Shown piece after piece: positions 12,127-22,330 of a DNA stretch of 64,000 bases. Every line of letters begins with the position of its first letter. The first letter of the stretch is position 1. Source of the DNA: Hydractinia symbiolongicarpus. Lineage: Eukaryota; Cnidaria; Hydrozoa; Anthoathecata; Hydractiniidae. The notes below the pieces were generated by a model that saw only the letters and a program-made list of their open reading frames with translations, had not been told where the DNA came from and made no database searches. Both the position numbers and the translations under genes were made by a program. The DNA is taken from positions 14,262,001 through 14,326,000 of the forward strand of contig NC_079884.1 in assembly GCF_029227915.1 (NCBI RefSeq), in the 5' to 3' direction.

Positions 12127-13519
12127 ACTCTTTCCAATTCCAGCGATCCCTCTAATTAAGACACGTTGATCTTTTTCTTGAACGTTATCTTTTATTTCTA
12201 TCATTTCCTTCGAAGTAGAAAAACTTTTTAGAAAATGTTCCTGATCGCTTGAAAATGTTTCGTTCCATTGACCTACTGACAGGTCTACGTACACCTCATT
12301 GCGATCTTCACTTACATATTTCTTAACAGGCTTTCTTTTAAATGCAGGAGGAACATGCCAAGTAGATAACTCTTTCTTGTACTTCTGCTTCAACAACTTT
12401 GAATTTTCTTCTAATCCTGTAATTAAATAATATGAATTTATCAGCCCCTTGAGACTATTTTTGCACCATGCCTTTACGAAATTAAGAAATTGCATGAGTT
12501 TTTGTGAGTCCACAGCGTTTTAATCTGTCACGAGCAGGAAATTTTTGAAGAATGAACGCATTTGTCAAAAAAGAAGCTAAAAAGTCAAAAGAGAGAAAAT
12601 GTTTTTATTGTAAAACTTAACTATTGGGAAGTTAGGAAACATAGGAATTACTGCGGTCCTTAGACTACTGAAAAAGGATCGGGGGTAAAACTGTATTGCT
12701 AATTATTTAGGTAAGGTTTGAATAATTGGGAGGGAGAGACTAAAGAGAGTAGACCAAAACTACTTTAATTAAAATACAAGCAAAAAGTATATAAGTTGAA
12801 TAATAGAAATGTGTTAAATCCTCATCTTAACAAATGGATACTGGGCGGAAGGGGTACCGAGACTGGAAATCAATTTAAGCACTTCCAAAATGTTTTTAAA
12901 AGTTAAAATTTAAAATATCACCGATTTTTTATTATCTTTATATATAATCTCATTTGAATCCTCAGATGTTCCGTTAGTTCTAATATTCCAAGCTTGGTAG
13001 ACGACTCTTCGTCGTGAATATAGAAGATATTATGATATGAATTTAAAATATCATCGATTTTTTTATTATTGGTAAAGAGATTTTCCGATAGCTTCTTTCT
13101 TAGTTATGATTATGAATCGTAATCTATATACAGTAGAGTCTCCATAACTCGAACCTCTATAACTCGAATCTCTCCTTAACTCGAACAAATTCGTTGGCAC
13201 CGTGAAAATTTCCTAATAAACTCTTATAAAAAAACCTCTACAACTCGAACCTCCATAACTCGAATCTTCCCTTAACTCGAACAAATTTTTTTGTCCCTTG
13301 GAGACTTTTCTCTCCATAACTCGAATTTTCTGACATCATAATCAAAATTCGAACAGTTTTCCTGATAAATTGGGTCTAAAAATCTTGTTAATACGTGTTT
13401 TGCAGGCCTTATTATTGATTCGAATGATTAATGATGCGTCATCCAAACCTTTCGAACGTCTTTTTCGAACGTTTTCGAGAAAATCTAAAGAATTTCAAAA
13501 GAAAGACACTCTCATAACA

Positions 13520-15838
13520 ATGTCGTCTGTGGCAGGATCAAAGCGTCGAATTGACAATAAGTCGTGCAAAATCAAGTACAAAGCTCTTAAAGCGTTGGAA
13601 AAGGGTACTGCGCCAAAGGATGTGGCAAAAGAGTTCAAAATTCCTCCAAGCACCCTGTCAACTTGGAAGAAAATAAAGAAAAGATTTACAAGCAGTTTAA
13701 CAACGGGCAAACATCGAAGAGATCAAAGCCAGAAAAATTCGAAGATGTGAACAAAGCTGTTCATAAATGGTTACTTATGATGAGGAGTGAGAATATCCCA
13801 ATCAGTGGCCCGATGCTGAAAGAGAAAGCTCTTGAGTTTGCCGAAGCGTTGGGTGTCGAGTCATTTCAAGCTTCTCAGGGGTGGATGGCTAAATGGAAAA
13901 CCAGGTTAGTTGACTAAGATTTTGTTTGTTTATCTTCGTGAAGATAAAATCTAAAAAAAATGTTACAATAGCTTTGGTAGTTGTTTTTTCAAAATATCAA
14001 TAGACTCTCTTTCAGAGAGGAAGGATAATTTGCATGGGACTTTCATCCCTAATCCATCACCAGCATTCAATGACTTTCCAGTAATTGTTATTTTGCAAAC
14101 ATTGAAGCTGTCATTCTTCAGAAAGTAAAATATGACTTTTGCAAAGCGTCCTGACTTTCCTAGTGGTAGATGTCCAATGATTTCTCCATCATTTTTCTTG
14201 ACTGCAACTGCATATTTATCCATTTTATTTGTTGGTTCCATGAAGCCATAAAATTCATCTCCAACAGAGGGTGTCCAATTACTTTTATAAACATGATACC
14301 CCATGACAAAAGCGTCGATTTCGTACGTAATAAGTTTAATGATAGGAAGTTCTATACAACAAATAATGTCTGTTAATCTTTTGACTTGTTGGACTTTCAT
14401 GGCTTCCATGCTTTCTTTCACTCGTCAAAACTTCGAAACTTGGTAAAAATCGAATCTTTTTCTATTCGAATTCTTTCACAAATCAAAACATGGTAACAAT
14501 CGAATGTTTTCTATTCGAATCATGGCCATGGCATTCTAAATTTAGAATTCCATGATTCGAATCAAACAAAATGTAAAGCTCCATCTACACTAGTCACAAC
14601 TACAGAGATAAACGTTTTTCTCATCCATTCCTTTCAGGTATGGAGTATCCTTCAAAACCATCGCTGGAGAATCACGGTCCGTCACTGAGGAAATGACAGC
14701 GCCATGTTTGGAGACAACATTACCAACCATTCTCTCCCGCTATCCTCTGGAAGACATTTTTAACGCCGACGAATTTGGGCTTTTCTTTCAATGCCTTCCC
14801 AATAAAACTTTGCATATGAAAGGTGATAAGTGTTCTGGAGGAAAACACAGCAAAGTTAGACTTACTGGTTTAGCTGCTGGTAATGCCTTGGGGGAAAGAT
14901 TGCCAATGTTTGTAATCGGCAAGTCCGCCAACCCTCGTTGCTTTAAAGGTGTCAAAACACTACCCTGTCGATACCGTTCGCAAAAGAAGAGTTGGATGTC
15001 TGGAGAGCTGTTCGAAGAGTGGGTACGCGAGCTTGATCGAAAATTCTCTGTCTCTAAGCGAAAAATTGCTTTGATTATTGACAATTGTACCGCACATCCT
15101 CATGTTGAAAACCTGGAATGGGTAGAATTGATCTTTCTTCCTCCAAATACCACGTCCCGAACCCAACCTATGGACCAAGGAATTATCCGCGCCCTAAAAG
15201 CAAAATATCGATCGCTAGCAGTGCGGAAATTGATAAAAGCCTTGGACGAGGAAAAATCGACTCCGAAGTTCTCGATTCTTGCAGCTATGTACATGCTAAG
15301 GAAAGCATGGGATGATGTTTCCAACAAAACATTCACCAATTGCTTTCGAAAATCAGGAATTTCCCAAAAGGATGCAGAAAGAGCGATCAACGAAGATGAC
15401 GACCCTTTTAAAAGTTTAACCAGCGAAGTAGAAGAAGACCCAATTCCAACCCTCGATGCTGAACTCTCTTACATAAAACGAAGGTTTCCTGACCACATTG
15501 ATCCTGACTTATCAACTGAAGATTTCATTGATTTTGACATTGAAGTCAGTACATCCCATGGGCGTCTGAAGACTGCTGACATCATTGCTGAGATCACTGG
15601 GACTCAAGACGAAGAATTAGAAGAGGTCGACGAAGAAGACAAGGAGGAAGAAGATAAGATCACAAGACCGACGGCCAAGCAAGTGCGTACAGCTATCAAC
15701 GTCCTCGAAGACTTGAGTATTTTTTCACATTTTGGAGAAGAAATGATAGCTTCCCTGAGGGACTTGAATCGTAATATCGCCAAAGATTTTGATATGAGTT
15801 GTAAGCAAACAGTTATCACCGACTTCTTTTCTAAATAA
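13520..15838 (+). pseudogene. Tigger transposase, two exons, one frameshift
   Basis: Exon 1 (13520-13904) encodes a psq-type helix-turn-helix (KSCKIKYKALKALEKG...STLSTW) and, after a one-base slip near 13670, a CENP-B/Tc5-type helix-turn-helix (VNKAVHKWLLMMRSENIPIS). The predicted intron is 13905-14637 (GTTAGT...TTTCAG), and splicing gives a clean K-T-R-Y-G-V-S join. Exon 2 (14638-15838) has the three catalytic aspartates in NADEFGLF, IIDNCTAHP and PMDQGIIRALK, an acidic tail (near 15610-15660), and a C-terminal QTVITDFF that fits a PCNA-interacting box; such a box has been reported for the Drosophila pogo transposase. Total length is about 528 codons, normal for Tigger. The single-base loss in exon 1 is the only break I see. 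Confidence 0.9.
13963..14421 (-). CDS. HIRAN-like domain ORF inside the Tigger intron
   Basis: An intact 152-codon frame runs antisense to the transposase and lies wholly within its intron. Residues about 40-115 contain YHVYKSNWTPSVGDEF, then EPTNKMDKYAVAVKKND and EIIGHLP. This is the GxxhY...P.NP.D..AVAV...G..vGhvP pattern of HIRAN-type domains (known from HLTF/Rad5, where they bind 3' DNA ends) and of stand-alone HIRAN-like ORFs that I recall from cnidarian genomes. Upstream of its start lie repeated ATTCGAAT motifs and a 13-bp inverted repeat (14513-14525 with 14550-14562). It could be cargo carried by the transposon, a second nested element, or a host fragment. Expression and function are unknown. 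Confidence 0.55.
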   Translation of the reverse strand: MKESMEAMKVQQVKRLTDIICCIELPIIKLITYEIDAFVMGYHVYKSNWTPSVGDEFYGFMEPTNKMDKYAVAVKKNDGEIIGHLPLGKSGRFAKVIFYFLKNDSFNVCKITITGKSLNAGDGLGMKVPCKLSFLSERESIDILKKQLPKLL

Positions 15839-16803
15839 ACATTAAAAAATTCATTAAAAGTGTATTGTTTTGACTTTCATTAACCTAATAGCCCCCTTAA
15901 AGTTAGACTTAAGATTAAATATAACGTTTTTATCCAGCTGGTTCACGTAAAGGGAGGATATTGCGCTAAAAGTTGAAAACCTCTACAACTCGAATGTCTC
16001 CATAACTCGAACGATTTCCTTTTCCCCGTGGCTGTTCGAGTTATGGAGACTCTACTGTATTAATACGCCAGTTCCGTGTGTCTGTAACAGGCAAAGTGGA
16101 TATGTTCTTTTTCCTTTGATCTTACCGAAATTTTCTTTGAAGTAACCGAAAAATGCATGTCTAATATGTTAAATTTCTGACGTTACGGCGCGAGGTCAAT
16201 AACACTACTTTAACGTCAATATCCTATATTAAATTAATGAAGCCGTTACAGTGCACTTAAAATTTTGAGGCCAAATAACTTGGAAACGAGGTGCTGACGT
16301 CAATGATTTTTCACCGCGTGGGTAACTAGGGACCACCTAGGATCAATTTGGGATATTTTCCCAAACCTGGGTCCCCGAATTTGTTTTGGAATGGACGGGT
16401 TGATGACGTCATCAAAAAACCTTCAAACCCCAATATCTCTGCAACCGTTTATCAAAAGTACATGATCCTATACATTTTCTTGATCAGCGTTTCAAGATCT
16501 ATACGATGAAGGCAACAGGTATAGAAATTTCTAAATAAAAATTTTTGGGTTTTGACGGGCCATTGCTGACGTCAGCGAAATTTTTAAACGTTATATCTCC
16601 TTAGGCGTTTGTCGAAAACATATGATCCTACACATTATTTTGATCAGCGTTTTAACCTTTAAACATTACAGGCAACGAATAAACTAAACTTCACCATTTT
16701 TTTTTGTATCTGCACTGCTGACGTCATCAAAAAACATCTAAGACAACCTATTTTCCATTGTCCTTCTGACTAAGTGGATTTCTCCACGGGCCTTATCGAC
16801 TAG

Positions 16804-17388
16804 TCTCTTATAATAATACGGAGAGTGTGTCTGTTTGTGTGTCTGTAACAGGCAAAGTGGATGTCTCCATTTTCCTTTAATGTTGCCGAAAAATGCATGT
16901 CTAATATGTTAAATTTTCTGACGTTACGATGCGACGAAAATAACACTACTTTAACGTCAATATCCTATATTAAATTAATGAAGCCATTACAGTGCACCTA
17001 AAACTTTGAGGCCAAATAACTTGGAAACGAGGTGGTGACGTCAATGATTTTTCACCGCGTGGGTAACTAGGGACCACCTAGGACCAATTTGGGTATTTCC
17101 CAAACCTGGGTCCCCGAATCCGTTTCGGAATGGACGGGTTGATGACGTCATTAAAAAACCTTTAAACCCTAATATCTCTGCAACCGTTTGTCAAAAGTAC
17201 ATGATCCTATACATTTTCTTGCTCAGCGTTTCAAGATCTATACGATGAAGGCAACAGGCATACACATTTCTGAAAAAAAACATTTTGTGTTCTGACATGT
17301 CTCTGCTGACGTCATCAAAATTTAAATGACGGTTGTTTTTCTCTGTTATCCTGCCTAAGTGGATTTTTCCACGGGCCTTATCGACTAG
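16804..17388 (+). mobile_element. Helitron-like array unit B
   Basis: Middle unit of the array, 585 bp. It starts TCTCTTATAATAATACGG and ends ATCGACTAG. Internally it has several TGACGTCA-type palindromes and a CACCGCGTGGGTAACTAGGG stretch also found in units A and C. It is shorter than its neighbours because it lacks one of the internal GCTGACGTCA-flanked modules present in A and C. Confidence 0.78.
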
Positions 17389-18107
17389 TCTATATAATAA
17401 TACGCCAGTTCTGTCTGTGACTTTTGCAAAGTGGATAAAATATAAAATACATATACATACATAAAACGGTTCTGTAATTTATCAAACTTTAACGTTAAAC
17501 AATATTAACGTCAAAGGAAAGTATATTAACATAAGTGAAGCCATTACAGTGCACTTAAAACTTTGAGGCCAAATAACTTGGAAACGAAGTGGTGACGTCA
17601 ATAATTTTTCACCGCGTGGGTAACTAGGGACCACCTGGGACCAATTTGGGTAAGTTTTCCAAACCTGGGTCCCAAAATCTGTTTCGGGATGGACGGGTTA
17701 ATGACGTCATCAAAAAATCTTCAAACCCTAATATCTCTGCAACCGTTTCTCAAAAGTACATGATCCTATATATTTCCTTGATCATTGTTTCAAGATCTAT
17801 ACGATGAAGGCAACATGTATACAAATTTCTAAAAAATTTTTTTGGGGTTTTGACAGGCCATTGCTGCCGTCAGGAAACATTTTAAACCTTTATATCTCAT
17901 TAATTGCTTATTAAAACCACATGATCATATACGTTGTCTTGATCAGCAGTTTACGCTCTACACAATAGAGGCAACGTGAAAACAAATTTCCATGAAAAAA
18001 TATTTTGTTGTTGACAGATCATTGCTGACGTCATCAAAATTTAAATAATGGTTCTTTTTTACTGTTATTCTGTCTAAGTGGATTTTTCCACGGGTTTTAT
18101 CGACTAG
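17389..18107 (+). mobile_element. Helitron-like array unit C
   Basis: Last unit of the array, 719 bp. It starts TCTATATAATAATACGCC and ends CGACTAG at 18107, followed by flanking T. A GTGGATTTTTCCAC hairpin lies just before the end. Its 5' end most resembles that of unit A. Confidence 0.78.
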
Positions 18108-18691
18108 TTTTATTTATAATAGTCTAGTCAGGCCCTTGTCCCTAAGTCTTCCGTCCTTTATGTACCGCCCTTGTCCCTAAGTCTTCCGTCTTTTATGTAC
18201 CGCGGTTCGCGTGTCTCATTATCTACGGTACTATGTTGCGCAGAGACAAACAAGCAATGGCTGTTGTTAAAGAGACTAGCAGAGTGAATCGTTGTCGAAA
18301 CGCCGGCTTAAGCCACAAGTAATTGTGCGGTCTGCCGGTGCCTGGTCGGACTTTCAAAGTCTTGACGTTACGGCTATCACTTAAAAAATTGGTCGAAGAA
18401 GAAGAAGGAGGAGGAGAAAAAGACCGTCCTTTTAATAAGACCTTGAATGTATTCCGAAATCTTAACAACAATAAAAAATATAATCTTTTTTGCACGATAT
18501 TTCAACTAAAGAGAGAAAAAATATAGGCGTAGAGTTGAAAAAAAAGTAAAAAATTCTACTCTTTTCTCAGTAAAAATATACAAACTTCATGTAGCTAATG
18601 ATAGTGCAAGAAAATTTGAACTGAATAATAAATTCACAAGTATGAGAAATATCTTCAACATGATTGGCTAATAGAACAGAAGAAAATAGAA

Positions 18692-19067
18692 TCTCTTATA
18701 GAAATACGATGTGTCAGTCTGCTTGTGAAGGGCGATTTTGACGTGTGTGCATGTTCCTTTGATGTCGCTGAAAAACGCTTAAAATGTTAATTGACAAATT
18801 AAACGTCACGACATCAAAAATGTCAATAACTTAACTTTAGGTCAATAACTGAAATTTAAATTAACGAAGCCATTGCAATCCAGTATACAACTTTATAAAA
18901 AATTTTAGCAACTCCTCATTGACATCAGTAAAAATTTTAAACCGTTTGACCCTCTTAATTTTTTTCTAGTATTTATTAATCATTGCTGACGTCATCGAAG
19001 TTCAAATGACAGATCTTTTTTTCATTCTTCTGACTATGTGGATGTTTTCACGGGCGTTTTCGACTAG
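18692..19067 (+). mobile_element. Solitary Helitron-like non-autonomous element (copy 2)
   Basis: Duplicate of the element at 4153-4528. It starts TCTCTTATAGAAATACG and ends CGACTAG, with CTAG at 19064-19067. It has the same internal layout, including a GTGGATGTTTTCACGGGC near-hairpin close to the 3' end. No ORF. Confidence 0.7.
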
Positions 19068-20222
19068 AATCTTATATTTTACATGCAAAAAATTTCAGTA
19101 ATCTAAGTGATGAGAGAGAAATATTTCACAGAAATATCTGAAATGAGGTGTAGAACTTTGTCATATTGTTTAGTTAGTAAAATGTTTATCCATTTTTGAT
19201 TCATTAAACAGGCAAAGCATATAAAGAATTTTTTTTTTATTTTGTGTATTTTTTCCTTTCTTTTCTTCTCCTTTATTCCAATAAAATGAGAAGTATTTCT
19301 TTCTTATGTAAACCATTTTTTACTATCATGCTTGATAGAGTATTAACTCTAATCTAGCACCAACTAAAATACTACCCGTAGTAACCTTGTTGTAATAATT
19401 CTGAAATTTGTGTCGTTAATATTCACGTCAGGAATATCGTGGCATTAGCTGGCAACGAAAACTAAGCTTAACCAGTGGAGCTATTAACCTGGAAAATTCT
19501 TTTCATCTTGCAGATATTTTAATCATAATGCCATTCTTTGCCAGCGAATGCTAAGCTGTTAACTGCCTGGTTCTTGCAATATAATGTATTTCTTTTCATT
19601 TTAATTCCGCCTATCTTTGTTACTGTGTTTCATATTAGCTTTTTCTTTCTTCGGTCAGGGGTTGTTTCCATTTAACTGCTAAAAATTTTTCTTGTTGAGA
19701 ATTTAGCACTAGCGGACAATATTATGTTTTGCTTGCATCTTCCCAGCGCAAAAGTTCTATTCGGTTTGTTCTTAACCGCGGTAAATTAACCACTGTGGTA
19801 ATTTTGCCAAAAGCAATGAGGAACATGGATGATTAACTGTATGCAAAATTTAACTCTACTGGAAATTTCCGTACTATAGCTGAAAATAACCTCCCAAAGC
19901 TATCCAAAATGCAGAAGCTGCAGAGGCTATATGGAAATTTGTTTATATTGTTTATAACAACCAATAGCGTTAAAAGTTAAAAGAACGCTTGGTCTATTAT
20001 GCCGGGACAGAATTAAATTTTCTTATCCACTATTATGAAAGGAAAAAACACATTTTTCATTTAAACATTTTTCATATAGGTGACCATAGAATACATCTTA
20101 AAAAAACCCTTTTCATCTGAAGAAAATAAAAACTGCATATCCATCTATGTTTGAGAGCATATTTTAAAACATTTCCAGTGGTATATATACGGAAAAGCTG
20201 AAAAGGAATTAAACCCCGCCAA

Positions 20223-20530
20223 CTCTGACTGGCAGCCTAGTAGTGGAACGTTCGCTTCCAGTTCGGATGGTCTAGCGTTCAAACTTCGACCGAGTCATGC
20301 CAGAGACTATAAAAGTATGAATCTTTCCTTTCTGCTTAGCGTTCAGCATGAGATAGGATTGATATCTCAGGCGATTGTCTAGTAGAGCGTTGCTATGTGC
20401 GCACGAGTTTCGTAGCACAAATGAGAGCTTTAAATACACTAGGAGTCTCTTCGCAGGATGTTGATAGCATTACCAATAGGTACTAAAAAGGCTATCCTGG
20501 GAAAAAAATCATTTAATAATAATCATAATT
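20223..20530 (+). mobile_element. tRNA-derived SINE
   Basis: The head (20223-20306) resembles a tRNA gene: an A-box-like GGCAGCCTAGTAGTGG, a central TTCGCTTCCAGTTCGGATGG, and a B-box-like GCGTTCAAACTTC. The body follows (CTTAGCGTTCAGCATGAGAT, GGCGATTGTCTAGTAGAGCG). The 3' end is GGCTATCCTGGGAAAAAAATC, running into an AAT-rich tail. These are the parts of a polymerase III SINE. A related, older body lies at about 23930-24060. It is not a functional tRNA gene because the acceptor stem does not pair well. Confidence 0.7.
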
Positions 20531-20834
20531 ATAATAATATAAATTATAAATCTACTCTAGAGTTAAGATTATGAAAATATATACTGTGCATGCTCATCTT
20601 TATATGTGAGTTACAACTTTTTATCTAAACACAAAGTGTTTATTGCTCTACGGCTTTTAAGCCAGTAGAACTCTAAAATGGACTTTTTTGTCGCGAGTTT
20701 TACTACCAAAGCTAGTAACGCATGGAAAGCAAGTTTCGCGGTGCGTTAATTATTATTTTTTGAGTCTTGATAAGAGAACTATACTGCTAAACAAGGTGAA
20801 AAAAAATTATTTTAACAAATAAATCATTATTAAG

Positions 20835-21847
20835 GTTACTGTAAAGAAAACAGTTTTTTTTTTAGGTTTTTTGCAAAAAATTCATGACATACAGAAAAAA
20901 AAAATCTCTTTCCAATGACATATTTTATATTCTATGAAAATATTTGGAACATCCTTTTTTTCTGAAAAAAGCCTTTTTAGAGGTGTTATACCCTCACACC
21001 TTTAAAAAAATATGTGCAAAATGAGTTGAGCATATTTTTTGTAAACATTATGGATAATATGGAACTCCCGTATAAAAATATGCATAATAATATTTTTTAG
21101 ATAGTTTACTTTCACTATCGAATTAAAAAAGTTAAGGAGTATGCATATGAGCTGTCTTTTGTAAGCCTGACTTCTGTCTATTAATAATTCTGAACGCGTG
21201 CACGCATATTCAGCATAAGGAAAAAGTTCGCACTTCTATCATCTTTCTGCATACTCAGTTCACACATTTCCATAACACCTACGAAAATCTTTAAAAACAA
21301 ATATCTCGTTAGTAAATTTTCGCATACATGCCTTTCGTTTGTGATCTCTTTTTCCGAAAGCTTCCTATTGGCTCATTGAAATTTTCGGTATTGAAAAGCT
21401 GAATAAATTATGCACAAAAGGTTCCCGGATTTTTTTGAATAAATTACTGATAAGCGAATTATGACGACAGAAAGAAAAAAATATGCATTTTTTGAATAAT
21501 TATATATAATTACAAATAATTTCATAACGACGTTATTAGAAAAAAAAACCGGGAACCTTTTTGAATTTTATTTATGCTGAATATAATGGTGCGAAAACGA
21601 GAAGTCTGCGATTACGCGTTCGGAAAAAGAAGCCATTTTAAAATGTACGGTGAAAAAAATTGGTGTGTGTTTATTTCATTATATTTTCTTTTTGGAAAAT
21701 TACCATCTCACAAAAATAACGCCATCAAAAAAGTCATTCATCAAGCATTCAGAAACGAAAAAACAAAAAAACAAAAAAAGTATTGATAAATTATAACGGT
21801 TTTTCTGAGACTACTCATCAAGTGAGTTTTTTCCTTTACAGTAACCC
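20835..21847. mobile_element. Inverted-repeat (MITE-like) element, about 1 kb
   Basis: The left end GGTTACTGTAAAGAAAAC is mirrored at the right end as TTTTTCCTTTACAGTAACC (imperfect, about 17-20 bp). The interior is AT-rich, with no conserved protein; the 70-codon frame at 21574-21786 has no recognisable motif. A TTAA precedes the left repeat but I see no matching copy on the right, so superfamily and target-site duplication are unresolved. Confidence 0.5.
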
Positions 21848-21999
21848 ATTTTTTTTGCTGGTTTTGCCACTACCAAGCTACAGCGGCCATTTGTTATCTG
21901 TGCGGATCTGAGATCTTATGAGGCTAGATTTGTCTTTGCCTTTGTTCCAACAGGCTAAATTTTATTAAAAAAACCCTGAAGTAAATCAATTATATTTGT

Positions 22000-22330
22000 T
22001 TTTATTGAATTTTTTACAAACTGGAACTCAATATATGTAGTTATTAAAAAAGCAAGCACTTTTTCTGCATAATGGGAGAACTAAGGAAAATACGCCGTAG
22101 AACTTCTTGCCGAAATGGCTGGTTTTGTTAACCTTTAAATATTTGTATTTATTTTTTTTCCTATTTGTGCGTCGGAAAATAAAAAGTAAATTACAGTAAT
22201 AAGAAAAGTGAAAAGACGACCAAAAAATACACAAGTGCAACAAACAAATCAAATAGCAGTATGGAAGTCAATTACACTACGGTGCATTTAAACCATCTTG
22301 TGGATATATCTTTGAAATATAGATAATATA
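22000..22330. other. Probable 3' untranslated and flanking DNA
   Basis: An AT-rich stretch downstream of the MFSD6-like stop codon, with no conserved coding sequence. It holds two TTTATT runs (about 22001 and 22148) that would be AATAAA poly(A) signals for the minus-strand gene. Confidence 0.4.

Larger units (their letters stand above)
6725..12513 (-). pseudogene. NACHT-LRR (NLR) pseudogene, copy 2, split by two LINEs
   Basis: This is the fuller NLR copy, read right to left. The N-terminal part (12112-12513) ends in a Walker A loop, GIAGIGKS, immediately before an L2-like insertion. Coding resumes at about 11585 with LIDKMVLQWAYDK, as expected just after a NACHT P-loop. Walker B (VIIDGIDEF) lies near 11400. 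The winged-helix segment is at 10697-11077. About 10530-10700 still reads in NLR style (RNCLPLVAGLHEIL). An RTE LINE then interrupts, and the gene continues at 7385-7633 and into LRRs at 6725-7360, ending at TAG 6725-6727. The frameshift near 11068 between PVYL and CHVYASDE is common to both copies. An in-frame stop sits just upstream of 12513, so the true N-terminus is unknown. The gene cannot encode a full receptor. Confidence 0.87.
13131..16057 (+). mobile_element. Tigger/pogo-type DNA transposon
   Basis: The element is 2927 bp with perfect 24-bp terminal inverted repeats beginning CAGTAGAGTCTCCATAACTC. It is flanked by TA at 13129-13130 and 16058-16059, the target-site duplication expected for the Tc1/mariner superfamily. 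The first 200 bases and the last 80 carry multiple direct copies of ACTCGAA, likely transposase-binding sites. It encodes a two-exon transposase with CENP-B-like DNA-binding motifs and a DDD catalytic core, and it carries an antisense HIRAN-like ORF in the intron. It landed in the first eight bases of Helitron-like unit A, so it is younger than the array. Perfect terminal repeats suggest recent arrival. Confidence 0.95.
13123..18107 (+). mobile_element. Head-to-tail array of three Helitron-like elements
   Basis: There are three related units in the same orientation, joined as CTAG directly followed by TC. Unit A is 13123-13130 plus about 16060-16803 (split by a Tigger element), unit B is 16804-17388, and unit C is 17389-18107. 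Each starts TCT(C/A)TATA...AATACG and ends with a hairpin (GTGGATTTTTCCAC or close variant) about 17 bases before CTAG. The whole array is missing from copy 1 of the segmental duplication. There the sequence GAATCGTAA at 3610-3618 continues straight into CTTTATTTACAAT, matching the flanks GAATCGTAA and TTTTATTTATAAT here. This shows insertion between A and T without target-site duplication, the established Helitron pattern. No Rep-helicase gene is present, so the units are non-autonomous. Confidence 0.85.
5791..20050. repeat. Segmental duplication, copy 2 (with insertions)
   Basis: This is the second copy of the block at 1-5530, in the same orientation. It is expanded by four insertions absent from copy 1: an RTE LINE (about 7640-10521), an L2-like LINE (about 11586-12126), a Helitron-like array (13123-18107), and a Tigger transposon nested in the array (13131-16057). 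A 35-40 bp stretch reading CCCTTGTCCCTAAGTCTTCC is doubled at about 18134-18200 but single at about 3643. Homology to copy 1 stops near 20050. Confidence 0.93.

Noticed and set aside
20223-20306. Functional tRNA gene
   Set aside because: The A and B boxes are only approximate, the acceptor arms do not pair convincingly, and a SINE body and tail follow.
21574-21786. Small lysine-rich gene
   Set aside because: It lies inside an inverted-repeat element and has no conserved motif.
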